From NCBI GenBank assembly GCA_963666535.1, contig OY762913.1, positions 1,736,001 through 1,800,000 of the forward strand: a DNA stretch of 64,000 nt, in the 5' to 3' direction. This document shows, piece after piece, positions 51,476-60,279 of this stretch. Made by a program: the position numbers and the translations under genes. The notes below the pieces were generated by a model. It was not told the DNA's origin and made no database searches. It worked only from the letters and a program-made list of their open reading frames with translations. Positions within the stretch are counted from its first letter, which is position 1. The number at the start of each line of letters is the position of its first letter. Source of the DNA: G963666535 sp963666535 (GTDB lineage: Bacteria; Bacillota; Clostridia; Oscillospirales; Oscillospiraceae).

Positions 51476-52162
51476 TTGGGTTCCTTAGCAGCTTTTATTG
51501 ACGGGATTGACCTAGCACAGCTCCTGTTCCTTCTGTTCAGCGCTGTTGCGGCACTGCTGTGCATCACCTTCCACGAACTGGCGCACGGCTATGTGGCCTA
51601 TCGTCTGGGAGATCCCACCGCAAAGCGCATGGGGCGGCTTACCCTGAATCCCATCAAACACCTTGACTTTCTGGGCCTGTTGATGATGATTACCGTGCAT
51701 GTGGGATGGGCAAAGCCGGTTCCCGTTGATATGCGCTATTTCAAGCATCCTAAGCGGGGAATGGCCATCACTTCCATGGCCGGCCCGGCTGCAAATTTTT
51801 TGATGTCTATGATCGCGCTGGCGCTGGGCTCAGCCCTTTACCATTTCGGACCAGCACATACCGCGGTGAACTATGCCATTCTGTTTCTGTGCTACATTGC
51901 TGTGCTCAGTGTTGGACTTGGTCTGTTTAACCTGCTGCCGATCTCACCGCTGGACGGGTCAAAAGTACTGTATGCACTGCTGCCGGACGCGGTATACTAT
52001 AAGTTGCTTCGCTATGAAAAATACGGCATGATCGTCATTGTCGCGCTGACTTGGCTTGGCGTGTTCAGCCGGCCGCTGTCCTTTCTGATCAGCAATATCT
52101 GCTCTTTTTTCTGCACAGTTACCTTCTTTCCAATTGATCTGCTGCAGTACTATTTCTTTTGA
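51476..52162 (+). CDS. M50 site-2 protease family membrane protein
   Basis: 228 residues from TTG 51476 with AAGGGGGGAGC upstream. Six hydrophobic segments; zinc motif HELAHGYVAYRLGDPTAKRM and NLLPISPLDGSKVL. GRLTLNPIKHLDFLGLLMMI is characteristic of the YwhC-like M50B branch. It is different from the SpoIVFB-like protein at 38183. It stands just upstream of scpA, a common arrangement in Firmicutes. The substrate is unknown. Confidence 0.9.
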   Translation: MGSLAAFIDGIDLAQLLFLLFSAVAALLCITFHELAHGYVAYRLGDPTAKRMGRLTLNPIKHLDFLGLLMMITVHVGWAKPVPVDMRYFKHPKRGMAITSMAGPAANFLMSMIALALGSALYHFGPAHTAVNYAILFLCYIAVLSVGLGLFNLLPISPLDGSKVLYALLPDAVYYKLLRYEKYGMIVIVALTWLGVFSRPLSFLISNICSFFCTVTFFPIDLLQYYFF

Positions 52163-52182
52163 ACGGAAGGGAGGCGAAGGGA

Positions 52183-52983
52183 TTGGATAGTCCCATTTTC
52201 CATCTGGATGGCGTCATTAAGGCTAAGCAAGAGAATAAAGAGGATTTTGACGGCCCGCTGGACCTCATCCTGCATCTTTTAGGTAAGAATAAAATGGAGA
52301 TCGCCGATATCCAGATTTCGCTGATCCTGGATCAATACCTGACTTGGATGTCACAGCGTAAGAGCTTGGATTTGGACGTTGCCAGCGATTTTGTCACCAT
52401 GGCGTCTCATTTAATTTATATCAAAACCAGAATGCTGCTGTCCATCCACGATGAGGAGGCGCTGTCCGAAATGGAGCAGCTGATCGCCTCGTTGGAGGCG
52501 CATCAGCGCAATGAAAACTTTACTCGCATCAAGGCCGTGATTCCGCAACTGTCCGATCAATACACCCGTGGCAGGGATTTTTTAGTGAAACCCCCTGAAT
52601 TTACCGCGCAGGATAAAACATACCACTACGTTCATGATAAGCAGGATCTGTTTCGCAGCATATCGGCCGTGCTGGAAAAGACCGATCATCGTCTGCCGCC
52701 GCCAGCGAGCGCCTTTCAAGGCATTGTGGGGCGGGAGCCCTATCCGGTTGCCGATAAGGCCAATGAGATTATCGAGCGGCTTATGCGCTTTGGTGTGACT
52801 CGATTCCGCGCCCTGTTCAAGGAAAACCGCAGCCGGTCAGAAATTGTTGCCACCTTCATCGCCGTGCTGGAGCTTTCCAAGGCCAGACGTCTTCGGCTTG
52901 CCGGTACCGAGTCTGATTGCACCGTGACCTGTACCAACGAAGGCGAGGAGTCCTGTGCGGACATTGCGTCTGATATTTATTAG
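52183..52983 (+). CDS. scpA: Segregation and condensation protein A
   Basis: About 266 residues (TTG 52183 with GGGAGGCGAAGGG; TTG 52159 is an alternative that overlaps the protease). Kleisin: N-terminal EDFDGPLDLILHLLGKNKME, YLTWMSQRKSLDLDVASDFV and a C-terminal winged-helix region (FIAVLELSKARRLRL). Together with ScpB and SMC it compacts and separates chromosomes. scpB follows after 10 bases. Confidence 0.95.
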   Translation: MDSPIFHLDGVIKAKQENKEDFDGPLDLILHLLGKNKMEIADIQISLILDQYLTWMSQRKSLDLDVASDFVTMASHLIYIKTRMLLSIHDEEALSEMEQLIASLEAHQRNENFTRIKAVIPQLSDQYTRGRDFLVKPPEFTAQDKTYHYVHDKQDLFRSISAVLEKTDHRLPPPASAFQGIVGREPYPVADKANEIIERLMRFGVTRFRALFKENRSRSEIVATFIAVLELSKARRLRLAGTESDCTVTCTNEGEESCADIASDIY

Positions 52984-52993
52984 GAGGAGTCCG

Positions 52994-53686
52994 ATGGAAC
53001 TCAAAGAAATGGAAGCCGCGCTTGAGGGCATCCTTTTTGCCTCTGGTGAACCGGTGAGCGTAGAGCGACTGTGTCTGACGCTGGAAGCAGACCGCCCTAC
53101 CATCGAAGCGGTGGCGCAGCGCTTGTCCGATCATTACAGCTATGAACGGCGGGGTATCCGCCTTGTCAAGCTGGATACCAGCTATCAGCTTTGCTCGGCC
53201 CCAGAATATGCGGAATACATTCGCAAGGCCATGGAAAGCCGCCGCCCGGCAAAGCTATCTCAGCCTGCGCTGGAGGTACTGGCCATCATTGCCTATTATC
53301 AGCCGGCCACTCGCGCCTATGTGGATCAGATCCGCGGCGTGGACAGCACCTATACCGTAGGGCTGCTGCTGGAGCGTGATCTCATTGAGGAAAACGGACG
53401 ACTGGCCGTTCCAGGCAGGCCAATTTTGTACCGCACCACAAAAAATTTCCTGCGTACCTTTAGCCTTTCTTCGCTGGACGAGCTGCCAGAGCTTCCGGAT
53501 ACTTCGACGGAAGACGGCCAGTTGACCATGGAGATGCAAGCTGCGGTGGAGCGGTTGCGCACCGAGCAGAATACGGCGGGAGATGCACCTGAAACCGAGT
53601 TTACCGACGAGGAGCTGCAGGCGGCGGCAGAATCACTCACCGAACGCGAGGAGGCCATCCCCGCGTTCAAAGCGGATTGGGTTTGA
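52994..53686 (+). CDS. scpB: Segregation and condensation protein B
   Basis: 230 residues. LEGILFASGEPVSVERLC, SQPALEVLAIIAYYQPATRA and GRPILYRTTKNFLRTFSLSS are ScpB blocks (two winged-helix domains). The C-terminal 50 residues are acidic. AGGAGGAGTCC precedes ATG 52994; the longer frame to 52955 overlaps scpA. It is followed after 3 bases by the DUF2953 gene. Confidence 0.95.
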   Translation: MELKEMEAALEGILFASGEPVSVERLCLTLEADRPTIEAVAQRLSDHYSYERRGIRLVKLDTSYQLCSAPEYAEYIRKAMESRRPAKLSQPALEVLAIIAYYQPATRAYVDQIRGVDSTYTVGLLLERDLIEENGRLAVPGRPILYRTTKNFLRTFSLSSLDELPELPDTSTEDGQLTMEMQAAVERLRTEQNTAGDAPETEFTDEELQAAAESLTEREEAIPAFKADWV

Positions 53687-53689
53687 GCT

Positions 53690-54367
53690 ATGACGGCGCT
53701 GAAGATAGTCCTGATGATCCTTCTGATTTTCTTGCTGATCTCCTTGATTCGAGTTGGACTTGTGGCGGAATACACCGAAGCCGGATTCGCCCTGCGCGTT
53801 CGGGTGGGACCCCTCCGCATCACCGTCCTGCCAATGAAGAAAAAGAAACCCAGGCAAGAACGAAAAGAGGAGGAAACGCTCCCTCCCGCCCAGCAGCCTG
53901 AGCCACAGAAAAAGGGTGGTGTAGCCAAACTTGCGTTTGACCTGGTTAAGCCAGTCATCGAAGCTGGCGGCCGGCTCCGCCGCAAAATTCGCATTGATCG
54001 GCTAGAGCTTGTTCTCACAGTCGCGTCAACAGACCCGGCGAAAACTGCCATTTGTTACGGACAAGCCAATGCTGTGCTGGGAACCATTTGGTACCCCATG
54101 CAGCAGGCGTTTCAGGTGAAAGATGCCCATTTCCATACCGAGGCAAGTTACGACCAGACGAAGCCGACGCTGTATTTCTGGGCCGCCGTGTCCCTCACCA
54201 TCGGGCAGGGGATAGTCGTTATGTTTCCGCTGGGATGTAAGGCGCTGGCACGGGTGCTGCGTTATCGTCAGGAGCAAAAAGCGGAGAAAACGCAACAAAT
54301 AAAGAAAACAGAAGATACTAAGCGGGAAGACAAAAATGAAATCCCACAGAACAGAAAGGCGGTTTGA
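53690..54367 (+). CDS. DUF2953 domain protein
   Basis: 225 residues. One N-terminal membrane helix (LKIVLMILLIFLLISLIRVG), a short beta-rich part, a basic linker (KKKKPRQERKEEE) and the DUF2953 segment (RIDRLELVLTVASTDPAKTA, ICYGQANAVLGTIWYP, PTLYFWAAVSLTIGQGI) that matches in layout the first half of the fusion at 35805. It starts 4 bases after scpB and ends 4 bases before GerW/YtfJ, so it is probably made with GerW at sporulation. Function unknown. Confidence 0.85.
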   Translation: MTALKIVLMILLIFLLISLIRVGLVAEYTEAGFALRVRVGPLRITVLPMKKKKPRQERKEEETLPPAQQPEPQKKGGVAKLAFDLVKPVIEAGGRLRRKIRIDRLELVLTVASTDPAKTAICYGQANAVLGTIWYPMQQAFQVKDAHFHTEASYDQTKPTLYFWAAVSLTIGQGIVVMFPLGCKALARVLRYRQEQKAEKTQQIKKTEDTKREDKNEIPQNRKAV

Positions 54368-54370
54368 TTT

Positions 54371-54775
54371 ATGGAAGGCAATCATCCCATCAATGAACTA
54401 ATGAGCACGACCATGCAGAAAATTCGGGAAATGGTGGACGCCAATACCATTATTGGCGAACCCATCCGTACCGATGACGTAACGCTGATCCCCGTTTCCA
54501 AGCTTACCTTTGGGTTTACCGCGGGCGGCAGCGATTTCACCACGAAGAATCAGAAGCCAAACGCAGAAAATTCTTTTGGCGGTGGTGGCGGCGCAGGCGT
54601 TAGCATTACGCCGGTGGCGTTTCTTGCGGTAAGGGGCAGCAGCGTGAAGCTGATCTCTGTGGCGCCCCCTGCGATGAGCACCGTGGATCGCGTGGTAGAA
54701 ATGGTCCCAGACGTGGTGGACAAGGTGACCGATTTTATTGACAAGCAACAGGAAAAAAGAGATTTGGCTGATTAA
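54371..54775 (+). CDS. ytfJ: GerW/YtfJ family sporulation protein
   Basis: 134 residues. NELMSTTMQKIREMVDANTI, DDVTLIPVSKLTFGFTAGGS, a Gly-rich loop FGGGGGAGVSITPVAFLAVR and VKLISV match GerW/YtfJ. In B. subtilis the homologue is required for germination with certain germinants. ATG 54371 follows closely the DUF2953 stop. A D,D-carboxypeptidase of the DacF/DacB type follows, strengthening the sporulation setting. Confidence 0.9.
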   Translation: MEGNHPINELMSTTMQKIREMVDANTIIGEPIRTDDVTLIPVSKLTFGFTAGGSDFTTKNQKPNAENSFGGGGGAGVSITPVAFLAVRGSSVKLISVAPPAMSTVDRVVEMVPDVVDKVTDFIDKQQEKRDLAD

Positions 54776-54826
54776 AAAATGAGAAAACGCACGATACTAC
54801 AACTACCATGATTGAGGTGATTGTAG

Positions 54827-55990
54827 TTGAAACGTGCTGTCTCTGTCTTATTCAGTGTCTGGTTTTCCCTGTGCTGCTGCGTGCCGGCTGCCAATGCGGT
54901 GAGCACTTCGGCTGTCTCCGCTGTGCTGGTGGATGGGGACAGCGGCCGCATCCTCTATTCTCAAAACTCCGACGAAAAACGGCTGATTGCAAGTATCACA
55001 AAGCTGATGACCGCGCTGCTGGCGGTGGAGAAAATTCCAGATCTACAGCAGGCGGTTACGGTCAAAGTGGCATATACGTTGACCGAAGGTTCTTCCATGT
55101 ACCTGCAGGAAGGGGAGATTGTAACGGTGGAGACGCTGCTTTATGGTCTGTTGCTTTCCTCCGGCAATGACGCGGCACTTGCGCTGGCGGATTCCTGCTC
55201 AGGGAGTATGGATGCTTTTGTGGCCTTGATGAACCATCGGGCGCAACAGCTGGGTATGAAAAACACGCATTTTGCAAATCCCAGCGGACTCAATGACGAA
55301 GAAAACTACTCAACCGCTGCGGACATGGCGCTTCTGGCGGCAGAGTGCGCGAAAAATGAAACGCTGATGAATTTCGTTTCAACGAAGAGCATCACAATTG
55401 GTGTGCGAACATTCACAAATCACAACAAGCTTCTGTGGCGCTACGACGGCTGTATCGGTATGAAAACCGGCTATACCGAGCGTGCAGGTCGCACGCTGAT
55501 TTCCTGTGCCCGGCGAGACGGACAGACACTGATTGCTGTTACGCTGGACGACGCAGATGACTGGGTCGATCATACGGCGCTACTGGATTATGGGTTCGAA
55601 ACCTATCAATCCTGTGTGCTGGCAACAGCGGGAACTTGCATTACCAGCCTTGGCGTAACAGGCAGTCTTGTCCCGCGGGTAGAACTGCTTGCACAGGAGA
55701 CCGTGTCCTATGCCGTCAAGGACGGAGAAGAGATCAGCAGCGTCCTCACGCTGCCGGCCAGCGTTGCGGCTCCTGTGGCTGCGGGGGGGAACGCCGGGTG
55801 GCTCACCTTCTACCTGGGTGACGAGAAGGTGGCGGAAACTGCGCTGGTCTATGCCGATTCGGTGCGGCGCGATATCCTATCCCCGGGAGGATTGCTGCCA
55901 TTTTTGCGCAGTCGGCTGGGCCTTACCAAGGCATCTAATTTTTTAACGGTATTTCAGTCGGACCCACTTTTGTCCGGCATTAAAGTTTAA
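54827..55990 (+). CDS. D-alanyl-D-alanine carboxypeptidase (S11, DacF/DacB-like)
   Basis: 387 residues from TTG 54827 (GAGGTGATTG). Signal peptide (VSVLFSVWFSLCCCVPAANA). Active-site motifs S56-I-T-K59 (ASITKLMTALLA), SGN at 112-114 (LLSSGNDAALAL) and KTG (GMKTGYTERAG). A C-terminal beta domain and a hydrophobic end (about residues 350-387) suggest membrane attachment. It trims D-Ala from peptidoglycan stem peptides. The position after gerW fits a spore-cortex role, as for DacF/DacB, but it could also be vegetative. Confidence 0.9.
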   Translation: MKRAVSVLFSVWFSLCCCVPAANAVSTSAVSAVLVDGDSGRILYSQNSDEKRLIASITKLMTALLAVEKIPDLQQAVTVKVAYTLTEGSSMYLQEGEIVTVETLLYGLLLSSGNDAALALADSCSGSMDAFVALMNHRAQQLGMKNTHFANPSGLNDEENYSTAADMALLAAECAKNETLMNFVSTKSITIGVRTFTNHNKLLWRYDGCIGMKTGYTERAGRTLISCARRDGQTLIAVTLDDADDWVDHTALLDYGFETYQSCVLATAGTCITSLGVTGSLVPRVELLAQETVSYAVKDGEEISSVLTLPASVAAPVAAGGNAGWLTFYLGDEKVAETALVYADSVRRDILSPGGLLPFLRSRLGLTKASNFLTVFQSDPLLSGIKV

Positions 55991-56010
55991 GGAAGAGGGG
56001 GGCTGTTTCA

Positions 56011-56724
56011 GTGTCGGAACGGCTACAAAAAATCCTCTCTGCCTGCGGGATCGGATCCCGCAGGTCTATGGAGGAATACATACAAAGTGGCAGAGTGACC
56101 GTCAACGGTGTGACTGCCGCTCTGGGGGACAAGGCAGAGTCTGGCATCGATATCATCGCCGTAGATGGTAAGCCAATTTCCGCCGCAGGGGAGAAAGTGT
56201 ACCTGATGCTCAATAAACCCAGGGGCTACGTGACCACACTCTCCGATGAAAAGGGACGTAAAACCGTCGCGGAGCTAGTTGCCGGCTGTGGTGTTCGGGT
56301 CTGGCCGGTGGGGCGGCTTGACCTTAATTCCGAGGGGCTACTGCTGCTGACCAATGACGGGGACCTTACCTATCGTATTATCCACCCCAGCCACGAGGTG
56401 GAGAAGGAATACCTTATCTGGGTAAAAGGCGCGGTGGAGCCGGCAGTAGACATTTTGTCCGGCCCGATGGAGCTAGACGGCGTGGTGCTCAGCCCAGCTA
56501 AGGTGGAACTGATCCGGCGCACCGGCGAGGATGCGGCAGTTCTGTCCATTACGATTCATGAAGGAAAAAACCGCCAAGTGCGCCGCATGAGTGCCTTGGC
56601 AAACCTTGATGTCCTGCGGCTTCGCCGTATCCGGGAAGGCTCTCTCCGGCTGGACGCCGGACTGAAGTCCGGTTGTTGGCGTACGCTTACCGACCAGGAA
56701 CTGACGTCACTGCAGGCAAAGTGA
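56011..56724 (+). CDS. RsuA/RluB-type pseudouridine synthase
   Basis: 237 residues from GTG 56011 with AGAGGGGGGC upstream. S4 RNA-binding domain at the N-terminus (RLQKILSACGIGSRRSMEEY), then the RsuA-family catalytic segment GRLDLNSEGLLLLTNDG with the catalytic Asp, and KNRQVRRM near the end. It modifies uridine in rRNA; length and motif fit RluB (23S) better than RsuA. It follows the carboxypeptidase by 20 bases. Confidence 0.9.
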   Translation: MSERLQKILSACGIGSRRSMEEYIQSGRVTVNGVTAALGDKAESGIDIIAVDGKPISAAGEKVYLMLNKPRGYVTTLSDEKGRKTVAELVAGCGVRVWPVGRLDLNSEGLLLLTNDGDLTYRIIHPSHEVEKEYLIWVKGAVEPAVDILSGPMELDGVVLSPAKVELIRRTGEDAAVLSITIHEGKNRQVRRMSALANLDVLRLRRIREGSLRLDAGLKSGCWRTLTDQELTSLQAK

Positions 56725-56761
56725 TTTTTGCAGGAGCGAAGATGTAACTTGCAAAATTTCC

Positions 56762-56789
56762 TTGCAATTCCGCCAAAATCATGTATGAT
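56762..56789 (+). promoter_or_regulatory. Promoter of the RpiR-like gene
   Basis: TTGCAA at 56762-56767 and TATGAT at 56784-56789 with a 16-base spacer. The sequence TTGCAATTCCG recurs in the promoter at 62302. Confidence 0.6.
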
Positions 56790-56845
56790 ATAGGAACATA
56801 CGTGAATTGGTGAATGGGCACCAATCCCATCTGGGAGGCAGACCT

Positions 56846-57709
56846 ATGGCTATAGATATATTATCGGCAATTCAGACGGAAATGAGCTCCTTTTCCAAGG
56901 GACAGAAGCTGATTGCAAAGTTTATTCTCGAATCTTATGACAAGGCCGCATTTATGACGGCCAGCAAGCTTGGTAAAACGGTGAATGTCAGCGAGTCAAC
57001 CGTGGTCCGCTTTGCCGCGGAGCTGGGATATGACGGTTACCCCAGCATGCAGAAGGCATTGCAGGAAATGATCCGCAACAAGCTTACCAGCATCCAGCGG
57101 ATCGAGGTTTCTAACGACCGTATTGGCAATCAGGATATTTTATCCATGGTACTCCAGTCCGATGTGGAAAAGATCCGCATGACGTTAGATGAGACTGATC
57201 GGCCCAGTTTTGACAAATCGGTGGATGCCATCGTTTCCGCCAAGCGGATTTACATCATTGGTGTGCGCTCTGCAAGTGCGCTGTCCAGTTTTCTGGGTTT
57301 TTATTTCAATCTCATCTTTGAAAATGTAGTGCAGGTCAGCGCCAACACCACGAGTGAAATGTTCGAGCAAATGCTGCGTGTGGGTAAGGACGATGTGGTG
57401 ATTGGCATCAGCTTTCCACGGTATTCCAGCCGCACAGTGAAGGCAATGAACTATGCCAGTGACCGGGGCGCCACCGTGATCGCACTGACGGACAGCCAGG
57501 TATCACCCCTAGCCTCCAATGCTTCTTTTACTCTGGTGGCGAAAAGCGACATGGCCTCATTCGTGGACTCTCTTGTCGCACCGCTCAGCCTGATTAACGC
57601 ACTCATTGTTGCGGTTGGCCGCAAGAAAAATGAAGACCTTGCCCGCACCTTTGAAACGTTGGAGCAGATATGGGCAGAATACGAGGTCTACGAAAAAGTG
57701 GACCAGTGA
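56846..57709 (+). CDS. MurR/RpiR family transcriptional regulator
   Basis: 287 residues. N-terminal RpiR helix-turn-helix (GQKLIAKFILESYDKAAFMT, ASKLGKTVNVSESTVVRFAA, ELGYDGYPSMQKAL) and a C-terminal SIS sugar-phosphate-binding domain (IYIIGVRSASALSSFLGFYF and GISFPRYSSRTVKAMNYA). The ATG at 56846 has GGGAGGCAGACC. No sugar operon is adjacent; it precedes the HI0933-type flavoprotein. Its target is unknown; it may sense an amino-sugar phosphate. Confidence 0.9.
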   Translation: MAIDILSAIQTEMSSFSKGQKLIAKFILESYDKAAFMTASKLGKTVNVSESTVVRFAAELGYDGYPSMQKALQEMIRNKLTSIQRIEVSNDRIGNQDILSMVLQSDVEKIRMTLDETDRPSFDKSVDAIVSAKRIYIIGVRSASALSSFLGFYFNLIFENVVQVSANTTSEMFEQMLRVGKDDVVIGISFPRYSSRTVKAMNYASDRGATVIALTDSQVSPLASNASFTLVAKSDMASFVDSLVAPLSLINALIVAVGRKKNEDLARTFETLEQIWAEYEVYEKVDQ

Positions 57710-57741
57710 CGTCCGCTTTGCGGGCGAAAGGAGTTTTACCC

Positions 57742-58986
57742 TTGGAATCGGATATCATTGTGATCGGCGGCGGCGCGGCCGGGATGTCGGCCGCCATACG
57801 TGCCGCAGATTGCGGCGCACGCGTTACGCTTTTAGAGCGGAATCAAAAATTAGGACGAAAGATCTATATTACAGGAAAAGGCCGCTGCAATGTTACAAAC
57901 GACTGTCCTGCGGACGAGGTACTGCGCAACGTTCCGCATAACAGTCGTTTTCTCTATGGCGCTCTGTCGCGTTTTGGGCCGCAAGATACGAAGGCGTTTT
58001 TTACCAGACTTGGCGTTCCCCTGAAAACCGAGCGCGGCAATCGTGTATTCCCGCGCTCTGACCGTGCGGCGGATATTATCGATGCGCTGCTGCTGGAGCT
58101 GCGGCGGAAAAAAGTTGATATTCGGCAGGACCGCGCCTGCGAGATATGCCGTGCCGATGGCCGCGTCAGCGGTGTTCGGACCGAGCAGGGATTCTTGACG
58201 TGTAAGGCACTTATCCTTGCTACTGGCGGTGTTTCCTATCCGGGAACCGGGTCGACCGGTGACGGCTATGAAATGTCTGCGGCAGTTGGGCATACAATTG
58301 TGCCGCCAAAACCATCTCTGGTTCCATTAGAGAGTCGGGATTCTTTTTGCCCCCAAATGCAGGGGCTATCCCTGCGAAATGTCCATTTGAAGATGAAAAG
58401 CAGCAAAGGAAAAGTCTTGTTTTCCGAACAAGGAGAACTGCTGTTTACCCACTTCGGGCTTTCCGGACCTTTGATTCTCAGCGCCAGTGCCCATATGCGG
58501 GATTTTGAAAAGGAAACCTATACCGCAAGCATTGATCTTAAGCCGGCGTTAGAGGAAAAAAAGCTGGAAGCCCGGATTCTGCGGGATTTTGAGGAGAATA
58601 CGAATAAAGACCTGCAAAACGTGCTGGGGGCCTTACTGCCGCGGCTGATGATCCCGGTCATTCTGCAACTGACCGAGATCCCCGGTGATACAAAAGTAAA
58701 TTCGATTACAAAGCAGCAGCGGCACAGGCTGCTGGAAACCTTGAAGGCGTTTCCGGTGCGAATCAAAGGTCCCCGGCCCGTGGAGGAGGCAATTGTCACG
58801 TGCGGGGGTGTGAAGGTGTCTGAAATTGACCCTAAGACCATGTCCTCCAAATTGGTTGGCGGTCTGTTCTTTGCCGGCGAGCTGATTGACGTGGACGCCT
58901 ATACCGGCGGATTCAACCTTCAGCTGGCGTGGTCCACGGGAATGACAGCAGGGGAGTGCGCTGCGGAGTATTCCAGGGAGGGGTAG
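57742..58986 (+). CDS. HI0933/BaiN-type NAD(P)/FAD-dependent oxidoreductase
   Basis: About 414 residues from TTG 57742 (AAAGGAGTTTTACCC). FAD motif IIVIGGGAAGMSAAIRAADCG, KIYITGKGRCNVTNDC (HI0933 hallmark), LATGGVSYPGTGSTGDGYE and the C-terminal VGGLFFAGELIDVDAYTGGF-NLQLAWSTG. The family is flavin-containing but mostly of unknown reaction; one member (BaiN) acts on bile-acid intermediates in Clostridium scindens, which does not prove the same here. It is placed ahead of cmk, as in many Clostridia. Confidence 0.9.
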   Translation: MESDIIVIGGGAAGMSAAIRAADCGARVTLLERNQKLGRKIYITGKGRCNVTNDCPADEVLRNVPHNSRFLYGALSRFGPQDTKAFFTRLGVPLKTERGNRVFPRSDRAADIIDALLLELRRKKVDIRQDRACEICRADGRVSGVRTEQGFLTCKALILATGGVSYPGTGSTGDGYEMSAAVGHTIVPPKPSLVPLESRDSFCPQMQGLSLRNVHLKMKSSKGKVLFSEQGELLFTHFGLSGPLILSASAHMRDFEKETYTASIDLKPALEEKKLEARILRDFEENTNKDLQNVLGALLPRLMIPVILQLTEIPGDTKVNSITKQQRHRLLETLKAFPVRIKGPRPVEEAIVTCGGVKVSEIDPKTMSSKLVGGLFFAGELIDVDAYTGGFNLQLAWSTGMTAGECAAEYSREG

Positions 58987-58991
58987 AACCT

Positions 58992-59672
58992 ATGAATTAT
59001 ATTAGCATTGCCATCGACGGTCCTTCTGGCGCAGGGAAAAGCACGCTTGCCAGCAAAGCGGCGGCCACTTTGGGCTATCTCTACGTGGATACCGGCGCCA
59101 TTTACCGTACAGTTGGTCTTTTCGCCCAACAAAAAGGGGTTGACCCATCTGATGTAACCGGTGTGACAGCTTTGCTTGCAGAGATTAAAATTGAACTTGG
59201 ATGCGGTACGGACGGACTGCAGCACATGTACCTTATGGGGGTGGATGTGACGAGTGATATTCGGCAGCATGTGATTTCCGATTACGCATCCCATGTTTCG
59301 GCAATTCCAGCCGTTCGTGAATTCCTGCTGGACAAACAGCGGGAACTGGCCCGGGGGCACAATGTCATTATGGATGGCCGTGACATTGGCACTGTGGTAC
59401 TGCCCAACGCGTCGATCAAGGTGTTTCTGACCGCGGGGGTGGAGGAGCGTGCCTACCGCCGGTATCTTGAGCTTTTAGAGCGTGGTCAGCAGACAGATTT
59501 TGAGACCGTGCTGTCCGATATTATTCAGCGGGACAAAAATGATATGAGCCGCCCCGTGGCACCGCTGCGCCCAGCGGAGGACTCCATTTTGGTGGATACC
59601 TCGGGCAGGGATCTGGAGCAGAGCTTTGCCCTGCTCATGACAACGATAAAGGAACGATTGCCACATGAATGA
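58992..59672 (+). CDS. cmk: Cytidylate kinase
   Basis: 226 residues. P-loop IDGPSGAGKSTLASKAA, LYVDTGAIYRTVGLFA, MDGRDIGTVVLPNASIKVFL, and ERAYRRYLEL lid. It phosphorylates CMP and dCMP. ATG 58992 has AGGGGTAG upstream; the longer frame overlaps the flavoprotein. It overlaps plsC by 8 bases. The order cmk-plsC-ispH-rpsA is common in Clostridia. Confidence 0.95.
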   Translation: MNYISIAIDGPSGAGKSTLASKAAATLGYLYVDTGAIYRTVGLFAQQKGVDPSDVTGVTALLAEIKIELGCGTDGLQHMYLMGVDVTSDIRQHVISDYASHVSAIPAVREFLLDKQRELARGHNVIMDGRDIGTVVLPNASIKVFLTAGVEERAYRRYLELLERGQQTDFETVLSDIIQRDKNDMSRPVAPLRPAEDSILVDTSGRDLEQSFALLMTTIKERLPHE

Positions 59673-60279
59673 ATCAGGGACAAAAAACAAGATGTATTCA
59701 TTTTTATATCTTCTGGTCTGGCCTTTTTTCAATTTTGTTCACCCTTGTAGAGTCATTGGGCGAGAGAATATTCCGGCAGGCGGCGCGCTGATCTGTGCCA
59801 ACCACTTCTACGCAAGTGATCCGTTTTTTATCGCGTTTGCCTTCCGGCTTTGTCACCAGCTGCGCGTGATGGCAAAGGCGGAGCTGATTCGGGTTCCCAT
59901 CATCGGTTGGTTACTGAACAAGGCCGGTATATTTGGTGTGGAACGCGGCAAAGGGGACGTGGCCGCGATCAAAACTGCCATGCGCTATTTAAAGGATGGC
60001 AACAAGGTTTTGTTATTCCCCGAAGGCACTCGTGCCAAGGCGGGGGAGGCGCTGGAAGCCAAAACGGGGGCTGCCATGCTCGCGCTGCGAACCGGCGTAC
60101 CCATCGTACCCGTTTATGTGCCGAGCAAGCACAAATGGTTTGGCCGTACTCCCGTGGTGATCGGGGAGGCGTATTTTCCCCAAACGGCCGGAAAGCGCGC
60201 TACGGCAGAGGAATATCAGGTGATTGCTGATGATCTGATGTGTCGCATCAAAGCGCTCGCTCCAGAGGCTGGGCTATGA
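59665..60279 (+). CDS. plsC: 1-acyl-sn-glycerol-3-phosphate acyltransferase
   Basis: 204 residues. Acyltransferase motif I NHFYASDPFF (NHxxxxD), motif II GVERGKGD, motif III LFPEGTRAKAGE and motif IV VPIVPVYV. A short N-terminal hydrophobic segment (FLYLLVWPFFNFVHP) anchors it in the membrane. It makes phosphatidic acid. It overlaps cmk and ispH (ATGA), so all are in one operon. Confidence 0.93.
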   Translation: MNESGTKNKMYSFLYLLVWPFFNFVHPCRVIGRENIPAGGALICANHFYASDPFFIAFAFRLCHQLRVMAKAELIRVPIIGWLLNKAGIFGVERGKGDVAAIKTAMRYLKDGNKVLLFPEGTRAKAGEALEAKTGAAMLALRTGVPIVPVYVPSKHKWFGRTPVVIGEAYFPQTAGKRATAEEYQVIADDLMCRIKALAPEAGL